From Salinisphaera dokdonensis (GTDB taxonomy: Bacteria; Pseudomonadota; Gammaproteobacteria; Nevskiales; Salinisphaeraceae): a stretch of DNA of 64,000 nt. Shown in pieces: positions 41,928 through 50,717 of this stretch. Numbering within the stretch: position 1 is the stretch's first letter; each line of letters opens with the position of its first letter. Both the position numbers and the translations under genes were made by a program. The DNA lies in assembly GCF_040361215.1 (NCBI RefSeq), contig NZ_APND01000002.1, positions 743,836 through 807,835 of the forward strand. Reading direction: 5' to 3'. The notes beneath the pieces are model-generated. The model had not been told where the DNA came from and searched no databases. It worked only from the letters and a program-made list of their open reading frames with translations.

Positions 41928-42677
41928 ATGATGAAAATGTTGCCGCAACGGCTGCTCTCGCTTTCGGGCCTGTTCGGGTTGCTCGTGCTCGGCGGCTGCG
42001 TACACAGTCCGCCGTCCGATCCCTGGGATCCGATCGAGCCGGTCAACCGCGCGGTCTACAAGTTCAACGACACCGCCGACCGCTACGTGCTCCAGCCGGT
42101 GGCACGCGGCTACGACACGATCACGCCGGACCCGGTACAGCGCAGCGTCGGCAATTTCTTCGACAACGTGCGCGAGCCGGTCAACATGGCCAACAGCGCG
42201 CTGCAGCTCAAATGGGGGTCGTTCAATACCTCGCTCGGGCGTTTCATGGTCAACACCACCGCCGGCGTGGGCGGCCTGTTCGACGTGGCCAGCGCCGTGG
42301 GCGTGGCCGAAGTGGACGAGGATCTCGGCCAGACGTTCGGCTACTGGGGGCTGGGGCAGGGCCCTTATCTAGTGCTGCCGTTCCTCGGGCCGAGCAGCGG
42401 ACGCGATTTGACCGGCCGTCTGGGCGATCAGTTCTTCTATCCGCTGACCTATGTGGATGAGGACTACGACTACATCGTCTGGAGCCTGCGCGCGCTGGAA
42501 CTGATCAATTACCGGGCCAGCCTGCTCGGCTTCGAGGAAACGTTGGCCCAGCAGTTCGACCCCTATGCGTTCATGCGTGGCTATTACCTCGAGAACCGCC
42601 TCAAGGCGGTCTACGATGGCAACGTGCCGGCCGAGCGCATGTACGGCGACGACAGCGAAGACGACGGCGGCGCTTAG
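41928..42677 (+). CDS. mlaA: MlaA (VacJ) outer-membrane lipoprotein
   Basis: A 249-residue lipoprotein of the Mla system that removes phospholipids from the outer leaflet of the outer membrane. Signal peptide and lipobox VLGGC (Cys about residue 24) are present. The body has the family blocks DPWDPIEPVNRAVYKFND, PVQRSVGNFFDNVREP, ALQLK, RFMVNTTAGVGGLFDVA and QTFGYWGLGQGPYLVLP. GAGG six bases before ATG 41928 supports this start; two other ATGs are adjacent. Confidence 0.95.
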   Translation: MMKMLPQRLLSLSGLFGLLVLGGCVHSPPSDPWDPIEPVNRAVYKFNDTADRYVLQPVARGYDTITPDPVQRSVGNFFDNVREPVNMANSALQLKWGSFNTSLGRFMVNTTAGVGGLFDVASAVGVAEVDEDLGQTFGYWGLGQGPYLVLPFLGPSSGRDLTGRLGDQFFYPLTYVDEDYDYIVWSLRALELINYRASLLGFEETLAQQFDPYAFMRGYYLENRLKAVYDGNVPAERMYGDDSEDDGGA

Positions 42678-42689
42678 CCCGGGACCCGC

Positions 42690-43388
42690 ATGCCCCAGGA
42701 CCGGACCGATCTCCAGGCGCTGCAGGGGCTGACCCGGGTGCAGTTGCATGCCCATGCGCGCCAGTACTACAAGGCGGGTGGCCGCACGGAGCCGGAGGTG
42801 GCGCTGGTCGTCTACGGAGAGGCGCGGGCCGTGTTCAAGGACTATGCCCGTACGCCGGGCTGGTTCGGGCGCGTCCTCGCGCCGGTACTGATCTGGCGCG
42901 AGGCGAGCGCGCTGCGGCGCCTGGCTGGTATCACCGGCATTCCGAAGATTTATCGCCAGCTGGATGCGCGCGGTGTACTCATCGAGTATCTGCCGGCCAC
43001 GCCCTGGCCGCAGGCGCGGCCGTCCGAGGTTGCTTATGAGCGGCTCGAAGCGCTCGTTCAGGCAATGCACGAGCGCGGCGTCGCCCACTGTGATTTGCGT
43101 GCGCCCAGCAACATGCTGGTCGGCGATGACGGCACGCCATATATCGTCGATTTTGTCGCCCGCGTGTGTCGCGGGCAGGTCTGGAACCTGCCGTGGAACT
43201 GGGTTTTCCGGCAGTTCGTGGGCGCCGACGAGAGCGCGCTCGCCAAACTGCGAGTACGTTTCGCGCCCTCGCTTGCGACAGCGGCCGACCGTGCGTTGCT
43301 CGCCGAGCGCGGCCCGGTCGAGCGTGTCGCCCGCGCTATCGGCGAGCGTACCCGCGAGATCGTGCGTTTTTTCGTGCGTTCCGGCTAA
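42690..43388 (+). CDS. Small protein-kinase-like protein (lipopolysaccharide-kinase type)
   Basis: A 232-residue soluble kinase-fold protein. ATP-binding Lys lies in AVFKDYART, catalytic loop is HERGVAHCDLRAPSNML (H.D...N) and the metal-binding Asp is in YIVDFVARVCRG, where DFG is replaced by DFV. It resembles the short RIO/KdkA-type kinases that phosphorylate lipid A or core sugars. It lies between mlaA (12 bases) and plsB (23 bases), suggesting a regulatory or envelope role. Substrate unknown. Confidence 0.72.
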   Translation: MPQDRTDLQALQGLTRVQLHAHARQYYKAGGRTEPEVALVVYGEARAVFKDYARTPGWFGRVLAPVLIWREASALRRLAGITGIPKIYRQLDARGVLIEYLPATPWPQARPSEVAYERLEALVQAMHERGVAHCDLRAPSNMLVGDDGTPYIVDFVARVCRGQVWNLPWNWVFRQFVGADESALAKLRVRFAPSLATAADRALLAERGPVERVARAIGERTREIVRFFVRSG

Positions 43389-43411
43389 AAAGCGTCACAG
43401 GCAAATAAGCA

Positions 43412-45922
43412 ATGAGTTTTCTGCTGCGTTTCCTGATGTTGTTCATGCCGCTGCTGCGCTGGCCGCTGCGTGCATGGATCAACACCCATGCCTCGCCCTC
43501 GGATCTCGAAGAGCTCTCCCTCGCGAGCGATAAACCGGTGTGCTACGTGCTGCCGGTAGCCAGTGTCATGGACTGGCTGGCCCTGGAAGTGGTCTGTGCC
43601 GAACATGGGTTGCCGCGCCCGCAGCTCGCGGGCAACCGCATGCCGAGCATGCAGCGCGCGGTGGTGCTGGCGCTGCCGGTGGGGCGCAGCCGTGAACGGT
43701 CCGAGCTGCACCGGATTGTCTCGCGCGGCCTGCATGACAAGTCCTTCGACGTGCAGATGGTGCCGGTGTCGGTTTTCTGGGGCCGCAACCCGGTCAAGGA
43801 AACCTCATTGTTCCGGATTCTGTTTGCCGACAGTGACCGTACCGGGCGGCTGCGCAAGTTTCTGATCGTGCTCGCGAATGGCCGCAATACGCTGGTGCAT
43901 TTCGGCCAACCCCTCGATTACCGCGGTTTCCTGGACGAGGACGCCGCGCCGGACACCATGGTGCGCAAGCTCGTGCGCGTGCTGCGTATCCATTTCCGTC
44001 GCCAGCGTGCTGCGACCCTGGGCCCGACCTTGTCGCGTCGCAGCCAGCTGATCAACTCGCTGCTGGCCGATCCGGATGTCCAGCATGGTATCGAGCAAGC
44101 CGCACGGCGCGAGAACGTAACTGTCTCCGCGGCCCGGTCGCGCGCCCGCGATTACGCCAACGAGATCGCGGCCGACTATTCCAATATCGCCATCGGTTTC
44201 ATGCTGCGGGTGCTGACCTGGCTGTGGCACCGCATCTACGACGGCGTCGACGTGCGTCATCTCGCGCGCCTGCGTGCCACCACGCATGACCGGCGTGAGG
44301 TCATCTATCTGCCCTCGCACCGCAGCCATATGGACTACCTGCTGGTGTCCTACATCCTCTACAAGGAAGGCCTGGCGTTGCCGCAGATCGCGGCTGGCGT
44401 GAATCTCAATTTCTGGCCGGTCGGCGCGTTGTTGCGTCGTTGCGGGGCCTTCTACCTGCGCCGCAGCTTCAAGGGCGATCGACTCTACACGGCGGTATTC
44501 CGCGCCTATGTCGACGTGCTGATCACGCGCGGCCAGCCGATGAAGTTCTATCCCGAAGGCGGGCGCAGCCGCACCGGCCGGCTGCTGTCGCCCAAGACCG
44601 GCATGCTCTCGATGGCCGTGACCAGCGCGCTGGGTGGCAAGGGCGCGCCGGCCGCGATCGTGCCCGTCTATATCGGCTACGACCGCGTGATGGAGGTCAA
44701 CAAGTACTTCGACGAGCTGCGCGGCACGCGCCCGAAGAAGGGCGAATCGATGGGCGATCTCGTACGCGGCTCGACCAAGGTGCTCAAGCGCAAATACGGC
44801 CGGGTGTTCGTGTCCTTCGGCGAGCCGATCGACCTGCAATCCTATGCCGACGAGCACCTGCCGGATTGGCGCCAACAGATGCGCACGCTGGATATGGATG
44901 CGCGCCCGCGCTGGCTGCAGGACTTCGTGGCCGCGCTCGCCGAGCGGGTGATGGAAGGCATCAACGCCACGGCCACGCTCAATGCCTCGGGCCTGGCCTC
45001 GCTGGTGCTGCTTGGCAGCCCGCAGAAGGCGGTCGCCGAGGACGAAATGGTCCATACGCTGTCGCTGCTCGCCCAGCTGGCGCGCCGCAGCCCGTATTCG
45101 CGCGATGCCACCGCCCCCGCCGAAACCGACGGCCACAAGCTGCTCGCCGAGGCCGAGCCGCTGATGCGCCTGATCCGTGTGCCCCATGCCTGGGGCGACG
45201 TGCTTACTGTGGAATCGCGTCAGGCCGTATTGCTGACCTATACCCGCAACAACGTCATGCACCTGTTCGCGCTGCCGTCGTTGGTGGCCAATTTCTTTGC
45301 CCATTTCGAGCATCGGGATCGCGCGCGCGTGCTGGATGACGCGGTCGAGCTGTATCCGTTGCTGGCCTCCGAACTGTTTCTGCGCTGGCCTTTGGAGCAG
45401 GCGCGCGAGGCACTCGATCAGGCGATCGATGGCCTGCTGGACTGTGGCTTTCTGCTGACCGACGAATCCGGCCAGCTACGTCGGCCGGAGGCCGGCAGCA
45501 ATGCCTTTGCGGCGTTGATGAGTCTTTCGCGGATCATGCGAGAAGCGCTGGAGCGTTATGCGATGACCGTGATGCTGCTGAGCCACAATCTCGAGGCCGG
45601 CACCGTCGAACGCGGTCGCTTCGAGCGCCAGTGCCAGCTCATGGCCGAGCGCATGGCGATTCTGACCGGCCGCAACAGCCCGGAATTCTTCGATTCACGC
45701 CTGTTCCGCAATCATCTGCAGACCCTGGTGCGGGTCGGTTTGCTGCAACAGCAGGGCAACAAGTTGCATATCGACGAAGCGCTGCGGGATGTCGCCGAGC
45801 ATGCGCTGCAACTGCTCGGCCCCGATCTGCGCCAGTCGATCGCCCACCTCACCTCGCTGCCGCATCTCGAAGACGGCGACGCGCAAGGCAGCGACGCCGC
45901 CAAGACTGCATCGGCCGGCTGA
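43412..45922 (+). CDS. plsB: Glycerol-3-phosphate 1-O-acyltransferase
   Basis: An 836-residue inner-membrane acyltransferase that begins phospholipid synthesis by acylating glycerol-3-phosphate. The HX4D motif is LPSHRSHMDYLLVSYIL (about residues 302-307), and FYPEGGRSRTGRLLSPKTGML is block III (in two parts). Length matches E. coli PlsB (807) with the long C-terminal half. It is the last gene of the plus-strand lipid cluster and converges on the sppA-like gene. Confidence 0.96.
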   Translation: MSFLLRFLMLFMPLLRWPLRAWINTHASPSDLEELSLASDKPVCYVLPVASVMDWLALEVVCAEHGLPRPQLAGNRMPSMQRAVVLALPVGRSRERSELHRIVSRGLHDKSFDVQMVPVSVFWGRNPVKETSLFRILFADSDRTGRLRKFLIVLANGRNTLVHFGQPLDYRGFLDEDAAPDTMVRKLVRVLRIHFRRQRAATLGPTLSRRSQLINSLLADPDVQHGIEQAARRENVTVSAARSRARDYANEIAADYSNIAIGFMLRVLTWLWHRIYDGVDVRHLARLRATTHDRREVIYLPSHRSHMDYLLVSYILYKEGLALPQIAAGVNLNFWPVGALLRRCGAFYLRRSFKGDRLYTAVFRAYVDVLITRGQPMKFYPEGGRSRTGRLLSPKTGMLSMAVTSALGGKGAPAAIVPVYIGYDRVMEVNKYFDELRGTRPKKGESMGDLVRGSTKVLKRKYGRVFVSFGEPIDLQSYADEHLPDWRQQMRTLDMDARPRWLQDFVAALAERVMEGINATATLNASGLASLVLLGSPQKAVAEDEMVHTLSLLAQLARRSPYSRDATAPAETDGHKLLAEAEPLMRLIRVPHAWGDVLTVESRQAVLLTYTRNNVMHLFALPSLVANFFAHFEHRDRARVLDDAVELYPLLASELFLRWPLEQAREALDQAIDGLLDCGFLLTDESGQLRRPEAGSNAFAALMSLSRIMREALERYAMTVMLLSHNLEAGTVERGRFERQCQLMAERMAILTGRNSPEFFDSRLFRNHLQTLVRVGLLQQQGNKLHIDEALRDVAEHALQLLGPDLRQSIAHLTSLPHLEDGDAQGSDAAKTASAG

Positions 45923-45950
45923 ATCGCGAGGTGCGAGTCGGTGGCGCTCC

Positions 45951-46961
45951 TTATGGGGCGCCGGGCGGCTGCCAGAGATAGAGCGGCTGTGACGCGCCGG
46001 CATTGCTGTCGACCGACAGATCGATCGGCACTCCCGCGGCACTGAAATTCATGCCGCTGCCAGTTGCCGCCTCGGCGAGAATCGAACGCGGCGCGCTACG
46101 TCCGCGGTAATAGCGGATCACGCGGGCTTCGTCCACGCCGGCCTTGTCGCGGGCCAGCGCGAGCACGTCGTCGATATGGCCTATCCGGTCGATCAGGCCC
46201 AGCCGTTTGGCATCGTCGGCGGCGAAGATCCGGCCGTCGGTGATCTCGGCCAGATGATTGCTGTCCAGATTCGGGCGGCCGGCCTTCACCACGCTCACGA
46301 AGCGCGCGAACAGCGAATCGATCACGTCCTGAACGATCCGGCGCTCTTGGGGGCTCGCCTCGCGTAGGGGCGACATGATGTCCTTGTGCTCGGCGCTGAC
46401 ATAGCTGGCGTCCTCGACGCCGAGCTTGTCGAGCAGCCCCTTCGCGTTGACGCTCGGAATGATCACGCCGATCGAGCCGGTGATCGATGTCGGCTGCGCG
46501 ATCACCGTATCCGCGGCCATGGCCACGTAGTAACCGCCGGATGCCGCCACGCCGCCGAAGCTGGCGATTACCGGCACGCCGGTGGTTTCGTGGTAGCGCT
46601 GAATGCGGGCATGGATCTCGTCGGCGGCGGATACCGTGCCGCCGGGGCTGTTGATCCGCAGTACGACGGCGCCGATGTCGTCGTCCTTTTCAGCCTTGTC
46701 GAGCGCGCGCGTGACCGTCGCCAGCGTCGACTGCTGCTGGACCAGCCCGAACGCCTGGCGGCTGGGGGCATCCGAGATGAACCCCGAAATCGGCAGCCAG
46801 AGAATCTTGCTGTCGCCATCGCCCTGGACCGTGGTCTCTCGCAGTTGGTCGTCATGGCCGCCGAACGGCGAGATGACCACGCAGCCAGCCAGCCCGAGCA
46901 GGGCGGTGGCAAGCACCGTGGCGCACAGGCCGGTACGCAGGGTCGCAGCAAAATGGGGCAT
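45951..46961 (-). CDS. S49-family signal peptide peptidase (SppA-like), predicted lipoprotein
   Basis: A 336-residue serine protease, short form like Bacillus or E. coli SppA C-half. It starts with a lipoprotein signal (lipobox GLAGC, Cys27) rather than a transmembrane anchor. The catalytic Ser is S141 in GGVAASGGYYVAMAAD and Lys193 (SAEHKDIMSP) is the likely general base. INSPGGTVSAADEI is the oxyanion region. It should degrade cleaved signal peptides in the periplasmic face. It is 2 bases downstream of the gene at 46964-47476. Confidence 0.88.
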   Translation of the reverse strand: MPHFAATLRTGLCATVLATALLGLAGCVVISPFGGHDDQLRETTVQGDGDSKILWLPISGFISDAPSRQAFGLVQQQSTLATVTRALDKAEKDDDIGAVVLRINSPGGTVSAADEIHARIQRYHETTGVPVIASFGGVAASGGYYVAMAADTVIAQPTSITGSIGVIIPSVNAKGLLDKLGVEDASYVSAEHKDIMSPLREASPQERRIVQDVIDSLFARFVSVVKAGRPNLDSNHLAEITDGRIFAADDAKRLGLIDRIGHIDDVLALARDKAGVDEARVIRYYRGRSAPRSILAEAATGSGMNFSAAGVPIDLSVDSNAGASQPLYLWQPPGAP

Positions 46962-46963
46962 GG

Positions 46964-47476
46964 CTAGTGGACCTGCGTCTGCCAGGCCTCGATCGCGGCG
47001 ATCACGCGCTCGGAAGCCTGCTGGAGGCATTTCTCGGCTTCGCCGCGCTGTTCGTCGTCCAGATGTTCCCAGGCCATGGCGATGAACGGGCGCGCCTCAT
47101 CGACCACGTCGTGCTCATAGAGCTGGCGATAGGCGGTTTCGAGCGCGGCCAGGCACTGGCCGATAGCGTCGGCCGGCATCTTGGCCTGCTGGAACACCAT
47201 CACGCAGGCGCCGGTGGCGGCATTCTCGAGCATCGGCTCGTTTTTGGCCGTTTCCGGATAGTGCTCGGCAAACAGATCCGCGAGGCGCGTGACCATGTCG
47301 ACGAGCGCCAGCATGGCTGGCATGTCGTCATGCAGGGTCGGATGGCCGCGCTTGGCCGCCACATCCGCGGCCGCCTTGAGCGCCGGGCCGATCACGCGGT
47401 GATAGGTCTTGGGGTCGAGCGCCTCGGGATCGAGTTTTTCGGGATCGAGTGGGCGTGCGGTATCCGAGTTTTTCAT
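46964..47476 (-). CDS. Small helical protein of unknown function
   Basis: A 170-residue soluble, acidic, mainly helical protein without signal. The N-terminus has repeating LDPEKLDPEALDPK units, and later parts such as QQAKMPADAIGQCLAALETAYRQLYE look like a helical bundle. It precedes the sppA-like gene by 2 bases, so the two are likely coupled. No family recognised. Start ATG 47476 chosen because the longer frame upstream to 47596 adds unlikely residues. Confidence 0.65.
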   Translation of the reverse strand: MKNSDTARPLDPEKLDPEALDPKTYHRVIGPALKAAADVAAKRGHPTLHDDMPAMLALVDMVTRLADLFAEHYPETAKNEPMLENAATGACVMVFQQAKMPADAIGQCLAALETAYRQLYEHDVVDEARPFIAMAWEHLDDEQRGEAEKCLQQASERVIAAIEAWQTQVH

Positions 47477-47646
47477 GATGCAAGACGTCTTGTTCGATAG
47501 ATGAAGCCGCGCGTGGCCTGGCGCGCGATCTGCAATACGCGCAGGCCCTGCGTCGACACTGTCTGAAATCCTTGGGGCAATCGACACGCCGGGCAAGCGC
47601 CGCGGCAGCTATGCCGCCGGCGCAAACACGGGTGCTGTCGATCCTA

Positions 47647-48987
47647 TCACCCGGCCGGCAGCACGATGGCCACCCGTGCACCGCCGTTCTCGCAGTTCGT
47701 GAGCGTGATCTCGCCGGTATAGGAGCGCACGATCTCGGCGGCCACCGCCAGCCCGAGTCCCTGACCTTCGCGGTTGGTGTCGGCGCGCACGCCACGTTCG
47801 AGCAGGCGCTCGGTGGAGCCATCGCCGAAGCCCTGGCCGTTGTCGTCGATCTGCATGTGGAGATCGCCGTCGCGGGTCTCGGCGCGCACGTCCACCTGGC
47901 CGTTGCCGTATTTGGCGGCGTTGTCCATCAGCGTGCCGAGCAGCTCGGTCAGGTCGCCCTCATCGATGGGCGCCTTGACGCCCGTATCGATATGAACGCG
48001 GAACCGGGTGCCGTCCTCGGCATAGACCTTGGTCAGCGCGCGGGCAAGCTTCTCGGCGATCGGCGCGATCGAAATCGAGGCGGTCAGGCTGCGCTTGCCG
48101 GCCGCGGCGGCCTTCTGCAACTGGTAGTCGAGAATATCGTTCATGCGCGCGAGCTGATTGCGCAGCGGCTTGCGCTGGCTTTCCTCCAGGCGCTGATCCT
48201 CGGCGAGTCCGCGCAGCACGGCCATCGGCGTCTTCAGGCTATGCGCGAGATCGCCGAGTGCGTTGCGATAGCGGGTCAGCCGCGCCTGGTCGTTGGAGAG
48301 CATGGTGTTGAGATTGCTCACCAGCGGCTGGATCTCGTCCGGATAGCGGCCCTCGATACGCCGTTTTTCGTGTGCTTGGAGTGTGGACAGGTTGCGTGCC
48401 AGCCGGCGAAGCGGCGCCAGGCCCCAGCGCAGGATGAGCAATTCGACGATTAGCAGGACCAGCGCAGAGGCGCTGAGCAGTGCCCAGAGCACGCCGCGAA
48501 AACGCTGCATCTGTTTGATGAATGTACTCGCGTCCTCGGCCACGACCAGCGTATAGCGAAAGTCTTCGCCGCCGTCGGTCACCCAGCGAAAACCGAAGGA
48601 CAGCGTGATCAGCGTGCCCTTTTCGGGGTAAATGCGCATGAACTGCCATTCGCCCACCGCCGGCAGACTCGGCATGTCGACCGGGTCGAGCAGCGAAGGC
48701 GAGCGCCAGACGGTTTCGCCGTCCTCGTTGAGCACCAGCGCATAGAGGCCGGAATCGGGACGGGTAAGGTCGGATTCGGGCAGCACGCGTGGCGCCAGCT
48801 TGAAACCCCCGTCGTCGGTGATTTCCGCGCTGCCTAGCAGTGCATAACTCAGCCCCTGCAGGCGATCGTGCTCGGCCTGGTCGGCGCGCTCGCTCACAGC
48901 GGTTTCCAGCGCAACGCCGGTGAGCACGATGAAAGCGAGCAGGAGAACCGCGGTCGCGGCCAGCAGCCGCGCCCGCAGTGAGTTCAT
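47647..48987 (-). CDS. Sensor histidine kinase, PhoQ-like
   Basis: A 446-residue inner-membrane kinase. TM1 (about 8-27), a periplasmic sensor of about 140 residues, TM2 (about 164-186), HAMP, then the dimerisation helix with the phosphorylated His in GDLAHSLKTPMAVLRG (about residue 247) and the ATP domain with N box (LMDNAAKYG), G1 DDNGQGFGDG and GQGLGLAVA. The SLKTPMAVL core is the PhoQ subtype. It follows the regulator gene with a TGATGA overlap. Confidence 0.9.
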   Translation of the reverse strand: MNSLRARLLAATAVLLLAFIVLTGVALETAVSERADQAEHDRLQGLSYALLGSAEITDDGGFKLAPRVLPESDLTRPDSGLYALVLNEDGETVWRSPSLLDPVDMPSLPAVGEWQFMRIYPEKGTLITLSFGFRWVTDGGEDFRYTLVVAEDASTFIKQMQRFRGVLWALLSASALVLLIVELLILRWGLAPLRRLARNLSTLQAHEKRRIEGRYPDEIQPLVSNLNTMLSNDQARLTRYRNALGDLAHSLKTPMAVLRGLAEDQRLEESQRKPLRNQLARMNDILDYQLQKAAAAGKRSLTASISIAPIAEKLARALTKVYAEDGTRFRVHIDTGVKAPIDEGDLTELLGTLMDNAAKYGNGQVDVRAETRDGDLHMQIDDNGQGFGDGSTERLLERGVRADTNREGQGLGLAVAAEIVRSYTGEITLTNCENGGARVAIVLPAG

Positions 48988-49706
48988 CACGAGTCGGTCG
49001 CGTCTGCGCCGGTGGTCGCGTCGGCGTTACGCGAAAGCCCGCGCGACAGCCGGTAGCCGCGTCCACGCAGGGTCTCGATCGGCTTGCGCGTGCCTTCCGG
49101 GTCCAGCTTGGCGCGCAGGCGCCGCACGAACACCTCGATCACGTTGGAGTCGCGTTCGGCGTTCTCCTCGTAGATATGTTCGGTCAGCGCGGTCTTGGAG
49201 ACCACTTCGCCGGCATGCAGCATCAGGTGCTCGAGCACGCGGTATTCGTAGGCGGTCAGTTCCACTGATTCCTCGGCGACGAAAACCTCCTGGCGGGCCG
49301 TATCGAGCACGATATCGCCGGATTCCAGTTTCGGCTGAGCCCAGCCGCGCGAGCGTCGAACCAGGGCCTGGATGCGCGCGGTCAGCTCTTCCGGCTGGAA
49401 CGGCTTGACCACGTAATCGTCGGCGCCGGTTTCCAGCCCCTCGACCTTGTCCTGCCAGCGGCTACGCGCGGTGAGGATCAGGATCGGATAGTCGAGTCCG
49501 GCTTCGCGGACCTCGCGGATGATATCCAGTCCGGTGGGCCCGGGCAGGCCGAGATCGACAATCGCGATATCGATGGGATATTCGGTCGCGAAGAACAGGC
49601 CTTCTTCGCCTTCGCCGGTCGCGTCGACCGCGAAGCCGTCGCTGCGCAGCTGGGCGCAGATCTGCTCGCGCAGATCGACGTCGTCCTCGATGACCAGTGC
49701 TCGCAT
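48987..49706 (-). CDS. OmpR-family response regulator, PhoP-like
   Basis: A 239-residue regulator. Receiver: MRALVIEDDVDLRE acidic pair, phosphoacceptor Asp in IAIVDLGLPG (about residue 51), Thr and Lys in LILTARS and VVKPFQ. Winged-helix domain with SKTALTEHIYEENAERDSNVIEVFVRRLRAKL and TLRGRGYRL. It pairs with the kinase. Its own N-terminus is preceded by GAGAGAA at 49709-49715. The PepSY gene lies 46 bases upstream. Confidence 0.93.
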   Translation of the reverse strand: MRALVIEDDVDLREQICAQLRSDGFAVDATGEGEEGLFFATEYPIDIAIVDLGLPGPTGLDIIREVREAGLDYPILILTARSRWQDKVEGLETGADDYVVKPFQPEELTARIQALVRRSRGWAQPKLESGDIVLDTARQEVFVAEESVELTAYEYRVLEHLMLHAGEVVSKTALTEHIYEENAERDSNVIEVFVRRLRAKLDPEGTRKPIETLRGRGYRLSRGLSRNADATTGADATDS

Positions 49707-49752
49707 AGGTTCTCTCAGAATCCGGTTTGTGAAGGCGCCGACAGGCGCAGGT

Positions 49753-50106
49753 TCAGTGGCGGGCCTCGACGTGCACCACACGGACACGCCCGCCATCGAG
49801 CAGTTTGACCCGATAGTACGGGCCGCCCGGGCCGTCTTCCAGCACCACGTTGAGCACCCGCCCGCCGTATTCGCGCGAGGCGCGTCGTGCAGCCTCGCCT
49901 GGTGCCACGTTGGGTTTCGGGCGGCTGTCGCGCTCGGCTGTCTTGCGCGCGCGTTCCTTGCCGGGACCGGCGCTTTCGGCCAGCGGCGCGCGCAGCGCGT
50001 TGCCGCTCATCTGCGCAAGCGCTGGCGTCGGGCCGCCGAGCAGCGCGGTCACGCAGACTGCGATCTGCAGCGTGCGCCAATGTCGGCGTGGTTGGGAGGA
50101 GGTCAT
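49753..50106 (-). CDS. PepSY-domain secreted protein
   Basis: A 117-residue exported protein. Signal peptide (about 1-31, ends GPTPALAQ), a charged linker, then one PepSY domain (about 66-117): VAPGEAARRASREYGGRVLNVV, YYRVKLLDGGRVRVVHVEA. PepSY proteins often accompany two-component systems and may sense or inhibit proteases. It lies 21 bases after the glycine-zipper gene and upstream of the PhoP-like regulator on the same strand. Confidence 0.82.
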   Translation of the reverse strand: MTSSQPRRHWRTLQIAVCVTALLGGPTPALAQMSGNALRAPLAESAGPGKERARKTAERDSRPKPNVAPGEAARRASREYGGRVLNVVLEDGPGGPYYRVKLLDGGRVRVVHVEARH

Positions 50107-50127
50107 GATGGCAGCCGCTCGAGCGGG

Positions 50128-50547
50128 CTAGTAGCCGCTCTGGTTGGCCGGCTGATAACCGCCCTGATAAGTGTTCTGGCGCTGCAGGCAATCGTTCGTC
50201 CGATTGTTTTCCATGCGCTTCGCGTTCCAGGCGCCCGCAGCCGCACCCGCGGCCACGCCGACGCCGGTGGCGATATCGCGGCCTGACCCGCCGCCGAACT
50301 GGTTGCCGAGCAGTCCGCCGGCCGCGCCGCCGATCACGGCCTGACCCGCGGTGCTCGTGGCGCCTTTAACGGCCACGTTGCGGTCATCCGTCTGGTAATA
50401 GCAGTCGTATTTTCCACCGGGCACGGCCTGGAAGATCGGGTCGACCTGCGGTTTCGGATTGCTGGCACAGCCGGCCGCAAACAACACACCGGTGAGCAGT
50501 GTGGTGATCAGCGCGAGTCGGCTGGCGAAGGATGTGTTCGATGTCAT
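50128..50547 (-). CDS. Glycine-zipper lipoprotein
   Basis: A 139-residue lipoprotein with signal and lipobox FAAGC (Cys about residue 27). The second half has a glycine-zipper block (GGAAGGLLGNQFGGGSGRDIATGVGVAAGAAAGAW, in parts about 72-108) like the 17-kDa outer-membrane antigen family, and a Gln/Tyr/Asn-rich end. Probable operon leader for PepSY-regulator-kinase. Envelope role inferred. Confidence 0.82.
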   Translation of the reverse strand: MTSNTSFASRLALITTLLTGVLFAAGCASNPKPQVDPIFQAVPGGKYDCYYQTDDRNVAVKGATSTAGQAVIGGAAGGLLGNQFGGGSGRDIATGVGVAAGAAAGAWNAKRMENNRTNDCLQRQNTYQGGYQPANQSGY

Positions 50548-50717
50548 TGCATGGTCCCCGGTTCTATAATGCAAACGCTAGGCCTGAAGCGCTGAACGCC
50601 TGCTTAATTCTCGAGCCGCTGGCCGCGCGGCGGGACAGGCTCATTCATGGCGCATTCACGCGCGCGAGCCAAGACTCCATACAAAGTCGATGCCGTACCC
50701 GCGAGGAGGGTGCCGTC

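Noticed and set aside
45943..45962. Hairpin GGCGCTCC/GGGGCGCC as plsB terminator
   Set aside because: No T-tract on either strand and it overlaps the sppA-like stop codon.
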